A stretch of DNA of 12,333 nt from an uncultured Parasphingopyxis sp. Lineage in GTDB: Bacteria > Pseudomonadota > Alphaproteobacteria > Sphingomonadales > Sphingomonadaceae. Positions 6,599 through 12,333 of the stretch are shown one piece after another. A program made the position numbers and the translations under genes. The notes under the pieces were generated by a model, which saw only the letters and a program-made list of their open reading frames with translations, had not been told where the DNA came from and did no database searches. The stretch lies in assembly GCA_905479515.1 (NCBI GenBank), contig CAJQMX010000105.1, forward strand, positions 1-12,333. Direction: 5' to 3'. Positions within the stretch are counted from its first letter, which is position 1; every line of letters begins with the position of its first letter.

Positions 6599-7741
6599 TT
6601 AGCAGCTTTCGCGGTTTATCGGCAATTCAAGGGTTACAAGAAATCCGCCACCGGGCTTGGGGCCCCAGGTCACGTTGCTGTCTTCGCCATAACGGGCATC
6701 AAGGCGCTCATAGACATTGTTGAGGCCCACGCCCGTACCATGCGGCGTATCTTTTTGCGGGGCATCGCCATCATCGCTCACGGTGATGATCAGCTTACCG
6801 TTTTCCTCACGCGCATGAATTGCCACCGTCACCGGTCGGCGAACCCGCGACACGCCATATTTGATAGCATTTTCCACGACCGGCTGAAGGATCAGCGCCG
6901 GCACGCAGCACCCGTTCAGGAACTGCGGAACCGACATGTCGATGATCAGCCGTTCGGGGAAACGCACCGCCTCAATATCGAGATAGAGCCGCTGGAGCCG
7001 GATTTCCTCTTCGAGCGATACATCATCAGCCGGTTCGGACGTCAGGCTGGTGCGGTAAAAGGTGGAGAGATTGAGGATCATCCGCTCGGCCTCGTCACGC
7101 CGGTCCCGCATGACGAGCGACGAGAGGACGTTCAGCGTGTTGAACAGGAAATGCGGATTGACCTGATAGCGCAGCGCGCGGAGCTGGGCGGTCTGGGCTT
7201 CCTGCGCATAGATCGCGGCGCGGCGCTCCGCCCGGCGGACGATCTGGGCATAGCCGAGCGCCATATAAAGCAGCGTCCAGGCGATCACGACGAAATAGCG
7301 CGACATCACCTGTTCGGCAAAACCCCGCCACATGGCGTAAGGATCAAGCGCGCGGAATTCTGCAAACAGTTCGCGCTCCTCGCTCCATTCCTCGCCCGCG
7401 AACAGTTGGAGCGGATCGGAAATTTCGAAAATATAGAGGTTGAAGGCGCCGATTATGGCGGCAATCGGCAAGGCGGCGGCAAAGGCAATCGGGATACGCC
7501 AGCGCAGCGGGCGATCGGCAAAGCGTTCGAGGAAAAGATACAGAAGGAAAGTAAGCCCGACCGCAAGCGCCGTCACGGCGACCCGGTATAACAGCATGCT
7601 GGCCTGGCCCGGATAGGCGAGAATGGCCGCGCGGATCGTGATCACCGCAAAGTAAAACCCCCATAGGCCGATGATCGACATCAGGCCGAGCCGATGCCCG
7701 ATCAGGGTGCTGCGCGGTGATTCAAGGGGTTTGCGGTCCAT
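6599..7741 (-). CDS. LytS-type sensor histidine kinase
   Basis: The 380-residue inner-membrane kinase pairs with the LytTR regulator encoded just downstream. Four membrane segments are visible near residues 18-43, 48-72, 83-106 and 146-167; no recognised sensor domain separates them. A cytoplasmic helix follows, then the His_kinase (LytS/YehU-type) domain with phosphoacceptor His197 in YQVNPHFLFNTLN. The HATPase domain has the N-box Asn291 in VVENAIKYG, the acidic DDG at 323-325 and the glycine loop GTGVGLNN near 335-342. All expected motifs are present, so it should be active. The stimulus is unknown. ATG 7741 has AAGG five bases upstream. The promoter should lie in the divergent region shared with the small acidic protein gene. 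Confidence 0.94.
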   Translation of the reverse strand: MDRKPLESPRSTLIGHRLGLMSIIGLWGFYFAVITIRAAILAYPGQASMLLYRVAVTALAVGLTFLLYLFLERFADRPLRWRIPIAFAAALPIAAIIGAFNLYIFEISDPLQLFAGEEWSEERELFAEFRALDPYAMWRGFAEQVMSRYFVVIAWTLLYMALGYAQIVRRAERRAAIYAQEAQTAQLRALRYQVNPHFLFNTLNVLSSLVMRDRRDEAERMILNLSTFYRTSLTSEPADDVSLEEEIRLQRLYLDIEAVRFPERLIIDMSVPQFLNGCCVPALILQPVVENAIKYGVSRVRRPVTVAIHAREENGKLIITVSDDGDAPQKDTPHGTGVGLNNVYERLDARYGEDSNVTWGPKPGGGFLVTLELPINRESC

Positions 7742-7780
7742 GAAGGCCTTTTAGCGCGTGGATTCCGATCCGTCTCGCAG

Positions 7781-7806
7781 ATGGGCGCTCCCAGTCGAAC
7801 GCCCAT
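7781..7806. repeat. Inverted repeat in the kinase / acidic-protein divergent region
   Basis: ATGGGCG (7781-7787) and CGCCCAT (7800-7806) are perfect complements around a 12-base spacer, 40 bases upstream of the histidine kinase start. No T-run follows on either strand. It could form a hairpin in the kinase mRNA leader or be a protein-binding site for either divergent promoter; the sequence does not decide between these. Confidence 0.35.
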
Positions 7807-7853
7807 TGCGCTTGGTCGATACGTTCGTCGAAACCAATTTACCACCGGCCCGG

Positions 7854-7879
7854 GGAACGAAATGCGAGCTTCCGGCATT
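7854..7879 (+). promoter_or_regulatory. Possible EcfG-type general stress promoter
   Basis: GGAAC at 7854-7858 matches the -35 consensus of EcfG sigma factors, which drive the alphaproteobacterial general stress response. Seventeen bases later, CATT (7876-7879) matches the CGTT -10 consensus at three of four positions. The site is about 30 bases upstream of the start codon of the small acidic protein, leaving room for the ribosome-binding site AGAAGGGA near 7896. The imperfect -10 keeps this a candidate only. Confidence 0.35.
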
Positions 7880-7908
7880 GGTGAGGGAAGACAGAGAAGG
7901 GAAATAGC

Positions 7909-8091
7909 ATGACGACCGACAAGAAGCCGACAGACACATCCACCGAGGAGCGGGAAGACGAGGAACTGGAAGAAGGGCTGAAAGAAACCTTCCCGGCATC
8001 CGATCCACCTGCCAACACCCAGCCCGGCCACACCCAGCCTGTCCCGTCTTCGGGATATAAGGAGAAGGATGACAAGCAGGACAAGAGCTGA
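7909..8091 (+). CDS. Small acidic protein with FPASDPP motif, function unknown
   Basis: A 60-residue, highly charged and probably disordered protein. The N-terminal half is strongly acidic (EEREDEELEEGL, 13-24), followed by KETFPASDPP (25-34), a short motif I recognise from small uncharacterised alphaproteobacterial proteins. The middle has a TQPGHTQP near-repeat and the end is lysine/aspartate rich. No signal peptide, membrane segment or cysteine is present. AGAAGGGA stands about seven bases before ATG 7909, a good ribosome-binding site, which supports translation despite the small size. The possible EcfG promoter upstream would make it a stress-induced protein; that is inference. A weak hairpin follows the stop. 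Confidence 0.82.
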   Translation: MTTDKKPTDTSTEEREDEELEEGLKETFPASDPPANTQPGHTQPVPSSGYKEKDDKQDKS

Positions 8092-8111
8092 AGGGCCCCT
8101 TCCCCGCCCTT
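8091..8111 (+). terminator. Weak hairpin after the small acidic protein gene
   Basis: AAGGGC (8091-8096) pairs with GCCCTT (8106-8111) across a nine-base loop, beginning at the last base of the stop codon. Only a few T residues follow, so termination would be inefficient or Rho-dependent. Confidence 0.35.
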
Positions 8112-8293
8112 GATTCTACCCCTCTGGCGAGTCGTTGAGCGATGTTTTCGTGCAACAATATTACGCCAATCCACATAAAATTGCGCAAAAACCTTGCTGC
8201 ACCGCAATAAAACTGATTCAAGGGACCTACAGCGCCTTATGGTTAACGCTTCATCAACGTGTCGCATGCCATAAACGCCTGATAGATCAACAA

Positions 8294-8309
8294 CGAACCG
8301 GAGGGTTCG
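8294..8309 (+). promoter_or_regulatory. Ribosome-binding site placed in a hairpin loop
   Basis: CGAACC (8294-8299) and GGTTCG (8304-8309) form a perfect six-base stem whose loop GGAG (8300-8303) is the core of the Shine-Dalgarno sequence for ATG 8310. The stem directly abuts the start codon. Such a structure could limit ribosome access or present the loop to the anti-Shine-Dalgarno; which one cannot be told from sequence. Confidence 0.5.
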
Positions 8310-8861
8310 ATGACAAAGGCAAATTCTTCGCAGACCGGCTCCCTCGCACTTGCCGAGATGAAGGAATTTGCTGCCTTTGAAGCCAGCACCCAGCGCTATG
8401 TACGCCGTTCGCTCGATGTCGGGCTGGACCGGCGCGACGCGATCCGGCGCTGGTCCCGCGATGTGGTTGAAGCCGCCAGCATAAGGGCGCAGCGCGGTAT
8501 TTATCGCCGCCTCGATGATATTCGCGGCATTATTCCCGATGATAGCGGTCTTGATAGCGTTGAGCCTTTTATGGGTCCGCTGATCACGGTTTCGGCTTTC
8601 GATCTGGGGCAGGATCGCCTGCCAAGTTTCTCGGCCTATCGCTTCCTCTATGAACGGCTTCTCGGCCCCTATGTCCGGCCCTGGCTGCCTGGCTCCTTCT
8701 GCGCCGCTGCCGCGCTGCCGCATATCCACCCGGAACGGCGGAGAACCTTGCTGCAATCAATCAGCGAAGCGGCCGCAACCGCACCGGGATGGTCCAACCG
8801 GGCGCCCGCATTTTTCCCCGACTGGGTGGAAAAAGTGCCGGAAAATGCCCTGCCGCATTAG
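8310..8861 (+). CDS. Unknown 183-residue protein
   Basis: I do not recognise this protein. It has no signal peptide or membrane segment, so it is likely cytoplasmic. Residues 15-70 look helical and rich in arginine and charged residues (QRYVRRSLDVGLDRRDAIRR region). The middle is mixed, with conserved-looking aromatic and proline residues (SAYRFLYERLLGPYVRPWLP, about 108-127). A single cysteine is near residue 130. The C-terminus has several prolines and tryptophans (APGWSNRAPAFFPDWVEK). Start ATG 8310 is supported by GGAGG immediately upstream, inside a hairpin. Upstream lies an AT-rich stretch (about 8135-8260) that probably holds its promoter. Reality of the gene rests on the ribosome-binding site, length and normal codon use. 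Confidence 0.75.
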   Translation: MTKANSSQTGSLALAEMKEFAAFEASTQRYVRRSLDVGLDRRDAIRRWSRDVVEAASIRAQRGIYRRLDDIRGIIPDDSGLDSVEPFMGPLITVSAFDLGQDRLPSFSAYRFLYERLLGPYVRPWLPGSFCAAAALPHIHPERRRTLLQSISEAAATAPGWSNRAPAFFPDWVEKVPENALPH

Positions 8862-8946
8862 GCATTACGCGCCACACTTTTGATTCGCCTATTTTTCAGT
8901 TATACCGATCTTCTTGGGGCCAGACGGCCAACTGGGAGTGAACGCC

Positions 8947-9399
8947 ATGCAAACCATCATCAAATTCAGCATGCCCGCGCTTTTGCTGTGCGCCGCCATG
9001 CCTGCCTCGGCTGAGACAATGACAGCCTGTATCGCCGAAGTCGAAGACCGCAACGGGATGATCAGCTTTCCCGACTATGCGGTGGCCCGGTCTGACGACT
9101 CCAGTGTCAATACAGCCATGCTTCGCGAAGCAGCCGAAGACGAATTGCGCAGCCGCAACAATGCCAATGGCCGCGTCGTTTGCCACACCCATGAAGGCCC
9201 CGGCCACTACGTGATCGTTGCCGGTGGCATCGAATTGAACGGCCGCGTGCGTCACCTGATCGGCATCGGATTCGGCGACGACCGGGCACAAGCCATCTCT
9301 CGCAGTGATGATCGGCTCAACAATGTGCAGGAATATGATGCCTTTCACAGACATGGCGGCGAATTGACCGTTATTGAAGAAGGCGTTGTCGGCAGCTGA
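8947..9399 (+). CDS. Exported protein of unknown function
   Basis: A 150-residue protein with a clear signal peptide: MQTIIKFSMP start, hydrophobic core, and ASA cleavage at 20-22. The cysteine at 15 is not in a lipobox, so it is not a lipoprotein. The mature domain has two cysteines, Cys28 (MTACIAEVED) and Cys79 (VVCHTHEG), able to form one disulfide, and a strand-rich end with glycines. I cannot name its family. ATG 8947 is fixed by GGGAG (8934-8938) eight bases upstream and by the signal peptide; a start at 8914 would put twelve residues in front of it. TATACC near 8901 could be a -10 element. The next gene starts four bases after its stop, so the two are probably co-transcribed. Confidence 0.85.
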   Translation: MQTIIKFSMPALLLCAAMPASAETMTACIAEVEDRNGMISFPDYAVARSDDSSVNTAMLREAAEDELRSRNNANGRVVCHTHEGPGHYVIVAGGIELNGRVRHLIGIGFGDDRAQAISRSDDRLNNVQEYDAFHRHGGELTVIEEGVVGS

Positions 9400-9403
9400 T
9401 CCT

Positions 9404-10246
9404 ATGCCAGCGGTCAGACTGACCACCCGCACTATCGAGAAAATCTGGGGCCGGCATGCGCTGGGCCTCGGTTTTGATGACGTCCCCCCGGGCGGCGAGC
9501 CGGTTGGTGAAATCTGGTTCGAAACGCCGGATGGCAGTGCGCCCGAACTGCTCGTCAAATATCTGTTCACCAGCGCCAATCTTTCCGTGCAGGTTCATCC
9601 GGATGACGGACAGGCTCAGGCCCGCGGCCATGCGTGCGGCAAGGAAGAATGCTGGCTGATCCTGGATGCAGAGCCGGGCGCTACCATCGGGATCGGGCTG
9701 ATCGAGGCGATGGACGGTGACGCATTGCGCGCGGCGGCACTGGACGGGTCGATCGAACACAAGCTTGACTGGAAACCCGTGATGCCGGGCGACCTTTTCT
9801 ATCTGCCAGCCGGGACGGTTCACGCTATTGGCGCTGGCGTCACGCTGCTCGAAGTCCAGCAGAATATTGATCTCACCTACCGATTATATGATTATGGCCG
9901 CCCGCGCCCGCTGCACCTCGATGATGCCGTGGATGTGTCACGGGCCGCACCTTGGCAGGCACCCGAAGCGCCCGGAGAGATTGCGCCCGGCCGAACGATC
10001 CTTGCATCGGGCCGAAAGTTCGTTCTGGAGCAATGGTGCGGCAATCATAAAGGCACGCTTGGCGCTTCTGCGTCCGGCCCGCTCTGGCTGATCCCTCTGC
10101 AGGGCGTCGGCACCCTCGATGGAGACACGCTCGAACCGGGGAGCGTCTGGCTCGCCAACGATGCGTCGGCACTCGAATATTCCGGTATGCTGCTGCTCGC
10201 CTATCCGGGGGGCGAGATCGCGCAAGCGCTCCTTCAGGCCTCCTAG
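9404..10246 (+). CDS. manA: Class I mannose-6-phosphate isomerase
   Basis: A 280-residue cytoplasmic enzyme that interconverts mannose 6-phosphate and fructose 6-phosphate, feeding GDP-mannose and exopolysaccharide synthesis or mannose use. It has the short bacterial class I architecture (similar in length to Bacillus ManA, shorter than E. coli ManA). The N-terminus has IEKIWGRHALG and PVGEIWFET. The zinc ligands are visible: Gln63 and His65 in VQVHPDD, Glu82 in GKEECW, and His140 in PAGTVHAIG. A beta-sandwich C-terminal region follows. ATG 9404 matches the family N-terminus. It has no ribosome-binding site of its own and sits four bases after the previous stop, which suggests translational coupling. 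Its stop is three bases from that of the converging gene. Confidence 0.94.
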   Translation: MPAVRLTTRTIEKIWGRHALGLGFDDVPPGGEPVGEIWFETPDGSAPELLVKYLFTSANLSVQVHPDDGQAQARGHACGKEECWLILDAEPGATIGIGLIEAMDGDALRAAALDGSIEHKLDWKPVMPGDLFYLPAGTVHAIGAGVTLLEVQQNIDLTYRLYDYGRPRPLHLDDAVDVSRAAPWQAPEAPGEIAPGRTILASGRKFVLEQWCGNHKGTLGASASGPLWLIPLQGVGTLDGDTLEPGSVWLANDASALEYSGMLLLAYPGGEIAQALLQAS

Positions 10247-10249
10247 ACC

Positions 10250-10864
10250 CTAGTTCACACCGTCGAGCAGCGCCCGCACCTGTGCGCGCAAAGCTTCGGG
10301 TACAGCCGTACCGATCAACGGATCGGCTGTACGGGCATCGCGGATCGCAAGGCTGCGCGCGAGCCGGTTCTCGATACCCAACTCCCTGAGCGCCGCATAA
10401 ATGCGCGCGGTAGCTTCGGGGCTGGCATGGATCGGCGTTTCGGCCTGCATCAGCCTTTCCTGACCCGTACCGCAGACAAAGCCAACCAGCGCTTCATCAC
10501 CGCCGCCACCAGCGCGATCAAAGGCGAAAAGCGGCGTGTCTTCCGTTTCGGGAATCCGCATCAAGGTGCCATCCGGCCCTGTTGCATCGGTCAACCGGCC
10601 GCGCACAACCCCTTGCGGGCAATCTGCCGTGCCAGCGATCCGGGCCGTCCCGGCCATCACGCCATCCTGAAAATAGAAGAAGCTGAGAGGCCAGACGCCG
10701 CTCTCTGCCAGCGATGGCTCATATGAGACGAACGCCGATCCCGCTTCGTCAGCAAAGACGAGATAGGTGCCGCGCGGCGTGGGCATTTCCATGGGTTCCT
10801 GCGCTGCGGCAGGGGCTGCCATCACTGCCATGGCTAGGGGAAGGAGCAGGCTCTTCATGTGCAT
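10250..10864 (-). CDS. Exported protein of unknown function
   Basis: A 204-residue protein with a signal peptide (residues 1-21, MHMKSLLLPL start, AAA cleavage at 19-21). The mature part has two cysteines, Cys82 (TADCPQG) and Cys131 (GFVCGTG), likely forming a disulfide, between strand-like stretches (TYLVFADEAGSAFVSYEPS; PLSFFYFQDG). The C-terminal 60 residues look helical and include ADPLIGTAVPEALRAQVRAL. I recognise no family. The start at 10864 is preferred because GGAG lies eight bases upstream; ATG 10858 (two residues shorter) is a possible alternative, and a longer start at 10939 would bury the signal peptide. The Nudix gene lies 95 bases upstream on the same strand, so a shared transcript is possible. 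Confidence 0.84.
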   Translation of the reverse strand: MHMKSLLLPLAMAVMAAPAAAQEPMEMPTPRGTYLVFADEAGSAFVSYEPSLAESGVWPLSFFYFQDGVMAGTARIAGTADCPQGVVRGRLTDATGPDGTLMRIPETEDTPLFAFDRAGGGGDEALVGFVCGTGQERLMQAETPIHASPEATARIYAALRELGIENRLARSLAIRDARTADPLIGTAVPEALRAQVRALLDGVN

Positions 10865-10959
10865 ATCAAATTCTCCGGAGCGGTGCTGCGAAACCATGCC
10901 CGCGCTAGTGGCCGCGCTTGTCAGCGCGCTGCTGAACATCCGCTGAAGCGGCGGAGCAA

Positions 10960-11742
10960 TCAGCCCCGTCTTGTTTGCGTCATTTGTTCGCCGGTAACGG
11001 GATAACCGGCATCATCAGGAATACACAGCCATTTCTCGCCATCGCGATCCTCGATCCAGGGCGTGATCAGCTTCACCTCATGCGCTTCGGCATGAAAGCG
11101 CGTCTCTTCATAGCTTTCGAAGATCGCCAGCCGCTCAAGATTGCGATGGGTGGGGAAGATAATCGAACATTTGCCGGCCTCGGCATCGTCGATCACGCGC
11201 TGCGCACTTGCCCAGCGGCTCGACACGCTTTCACCGCCATCGGGGATATCGTTGGCAAGAGCAGGCGCCTTGGCGACGAAGAACCATGTGTCAAAGGTCC
11301 GATGCTCCCTGAAATTCGGTTTCCAGCGCGCCCAAGGCGTCAGCAGATCAAGATCCAGCTGCCAACCGCCGCTCGCCAGCATCGCCCCGAAATCAGCCTC
11401 CTCGTGCAAAGCTTCGCGCAGCTGCACGGTCGCGCCATGATCGGGCAGCGGATCGAAAGCGACGGCGACGCCTGTCTCTTCCAGCGTTTCGCGGATCGCG
11501 GCAATCCGCGCCGCCGTTTGCAGCGCATCGCCGGGTGCGCCGCGAATAATCGCGTCATTCTCCGCCAGCGCATGATCGCCCGGATCGATCCGTCCGCCGG
11601 GAAACACCATAGCGCCTCCGGCAAAGGCCATCTTCGCCGCCCGCTCGACCATCAAAAGCTCCGGCGCGCCAGCCGGATGATCGCGGAGAAGGACAAGGGT
11701 TGCGGCAGGGATTGCGGGATTGGTGCTGGGTTCTTGTGACAT
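10960..11742 (-). CDS. Nudix hydrolase, NUDT19-like
   Basis: The 260-residue protein is a Nudix hydrolase of the long NUDT19-like group, which in characterised members cleaves the diphosphate of coenzyme A esters. The Nudix box is split by an insertion, as is usual in that group: the first half FPGGRIDPGD is at 47-56, and the second half RETLEETG, with Arg84, Glu85, Glu88 and Glu89, is at 84-91. The N-terminal strand PAATLVLLRD and the later WKPNFREHRTFDTWFFVA segment also fit. The C-terminus ends in a conserved-looking ITPWIEDRDGEKWLCIPDDA. It is cytoplasmic. The substrate here is not proven; nucleotide sugars or other diphosphates remain possible. ATG 11742 has no good ribosome-binding site. 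The gene is divergent from the chorismate mutase gene. Confidence 0.9.
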   Translation of the reverse strand: MSQEPSTNPAIPAATLVLLRDHPAGAPELLMVERAAKMAFAGGAMVFPGGRIDPGDHALAENDAIIRGAPGDALQTAARIAAIRETLEETGVAVAFDPLPDHGATVQLREALHEEADFGAMLASGGWQLDLDLLTPWARWKPNFREHRTFDTWFFVAKAPALANDIPDGGESVSSRWASAQRVIDDAEAGKCSIIFPTHRNLERLAIFESYEETRFHAEAHEVKLITPWIEDRDGEKWLCIPDDAGYPVTGEQMTQTRRG

Positions 11743-11847
11743 GCCCTATTGCTACACAGCTTGACGTTTAGGGCAAGAGGCGCGTTTCACGGGGTTGCAT
11801 CCTTAGCCCGGCCTCGCGACAAGGCTCCCAAGAGCAGGAGCCAAGCG

Positions 11848-12153
11848 ATGACCGACGACCCCCTTGCGCATTGGCGCGATCAGATTGACGAAATCGACGG
11901 ACAAATGGTGGCTTTGCTCGCCAAACGCTTCAAGATCACAACCGATGTCGGCCGCTGGAAAGCGCAAAATGCCGTCGCACCCGTCGACCCGGACCGGGAA
12001 CGACGGCAGGTTGAGCGGCTGCATATGCTGGCCAATGAAACGGGGTTGAGCGAGGATTTCCTTGAACGCTTCCTGCGTATCATCATCGACGAGGTTGTTT
12101 CGCACCACCGCGCGATCCGCGACGAGGATTTCGACGCCCCCTCACCGCTCTAG
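11848..12153 (+). CDS. Chorismate mutase, AroQ type, monofunctional
   Basis: A 101-residue all-helical enzyme that converts chorismate to prephenate for phenylalanine and tyrosine synthesis. It aligns without gaps to the E. coli chorismate mutase domain, offset by one residue. Arg10, Arg27, Lys38, Asp47, Arg50 and Glu51 correspond to E. coli Arg11, Arg28, Lys39, Asp48, Arg51 and Glu52. Two positions differ: E. coli Ser84 is Val83 and the catalytic Gln88 is His87 (in EVVSHHRAI). No prephenate dehydratase or dehydrogenase domain is fused, and no signal peptide is present, so it is the cytoplasmic stand-alone form. ATG 11848 is fixed by AGGAG (11836-11840) seven bases upstream; a start at 11749 would add 33 residues unlike the family. 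Isochorismate pyruvate lyase is a less likely alternative. Confidence 0.9.
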   Translation: MTDDPLAHWRDQIDEIDGQMVALLAKRFKITTDVGRWKAQNAVAPVDPDRERRQVERLHMLANETGLSEDFLERFLRIIIDEVVSHHRAIRDEDFDAPSPL

Positions 12154-12236
12154 CCGGTATGGCGGAGGCCGAAACCCATGGCTGGATCTGCGCGAGCGAA
12201 TTCTGAATCAGAGAGCTTCGGGGTTGACCGGCATCG

Positions 12237-12333
12237 TCACTCGGCGGCGTCTGGCAATGACATGCGTGCCTGATAATATTCAGCCAGATCATTGGCGACG
12301 GGCGGATCGACGTTGCTCAGCGTGACAATGATC
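12237..12333 (-). CDS. C-terminal end of a probable serine hydrolase (beta-lactamase-like), cut by window edge
   Basis: The minus strand from the window edge reads 32 residues, starting IIVTLSNVDPPVANDLAEYY and ending PDAAE before a TGA at 12237-12239. A strand of the form (V/I)VxLSNxDPPxA followed by a closing helix is typical of the last residues of class C beta-lactamase-like serine hydrolases. The catalytic motifs lie outside the window, so activity cannot be judged. It converges on the chorismate mutase gene with about 80 bases between stops and no clear terminator. Confidence 0.6.
   Translation of the reverse strand, partial: IIVTLSNVDPPVANDLAEYYQARMSLPDAAE

Noticed and set aside
6740..7591. 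283-residue open frame on the plus strand.
   Set aside because: It lies entirely antisense to the histidine kinase, whose motifs are complete, and shows no family features.
8135..8380. 81-residue open frame overlapping the start of the 183-residue protein.
   Set aside because: Out of frame with the better-supported gene, and the region is AT-rich and promoter-like.
7839..8756. 305-residue open frame on the minus strand.
   Set aside because: It runs antisense across the small acidic protein and most of the 183-residue protein, both of which have ribosome-binding sites; its translation is low-complexity at the end and unlike any family.
10975..11739. 254-residue open frame on the plus strand.
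   Set aside because: It is an exact antisense shadow of the Nudix hydrolase gene.

Overview
The window reads as an ordinary chromosomal stretch of a moderately GC-rich alphaproteobacterium, most likely a sphingomonad (Sphingomonadales). The basis is a GTTC-N7-GTTC SOS box in front of uvrA, a UrcA-family exported protein, a LytS/LytTR pair of the type common in that order, a short acidic FPASDPP protein with a possible EcfG-type promoter, and class I mannose-6-phosphate isomerase and AroQ chorismate mutase of alphaproteobacterial style. No insertion sequence, phage gene, CRISPR array, rRNA or tRNA is visible. This is inference from gene content; no database was consulted.

Layout, left to right. 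Positions 1-478 carry the N-terminus of UvrA on the minus strand, preceded by an SOS operator. Divergent from it is a membrane diguanylate cyclase (713-1915). It converges on a protein made of two tandem NTF2-like domains (1950-2765, minus). A 369-base gap separates that from a transglutaminase-like protease (3135-3917). Next comes a ~147-base nested palindromic element (3931-4077), then a membrane-anchored alpha/beta hydrolase (4124-4999). After a 303-base gap lies a UrcA-family periplasmic protein (5303-5632), closed by two hairpins, the second a textbook terminator.

Positions 5832-7741 (minus) form a two-gene operon: a LytS-type histidine kinase followed by its LytTR response regulator. 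Divergent from it are a small acidic protein (7909-8091), an unknown 183-residue protein whose ribosome-binding site sits in a hairpin loop (8310-8861), and an exported protein of unknown function (8947-9399). The last is followed 4 bases later by mannose-6-phosphate isomerase (9404-10246). On the minus strand lie another unknown exported protein (10250-10864) and a NUDT19-like Nudix hydrolase (10960-11742). A monofunctional chorismate mutase (11848-12153, plus) follows. The window closes with the C-terminal 32 residues of a probable serine hydrolase (12237-12333, minus).

Apart from the kinase-regulator operon, the genes look functionally independent: DNA repair, c-di-GMP and LytTR signalling, sugar-phosphate and aromatic metabolism, and envelope proteins. 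I see no clear multi-gene undescribed system. The most unusual items are the nested palindromic element, the tandem-duplicated NTF2-like protein, the His-for-Gln change in the chorismate mutase active site, and the hairpin-embedded ribosome-binding site.
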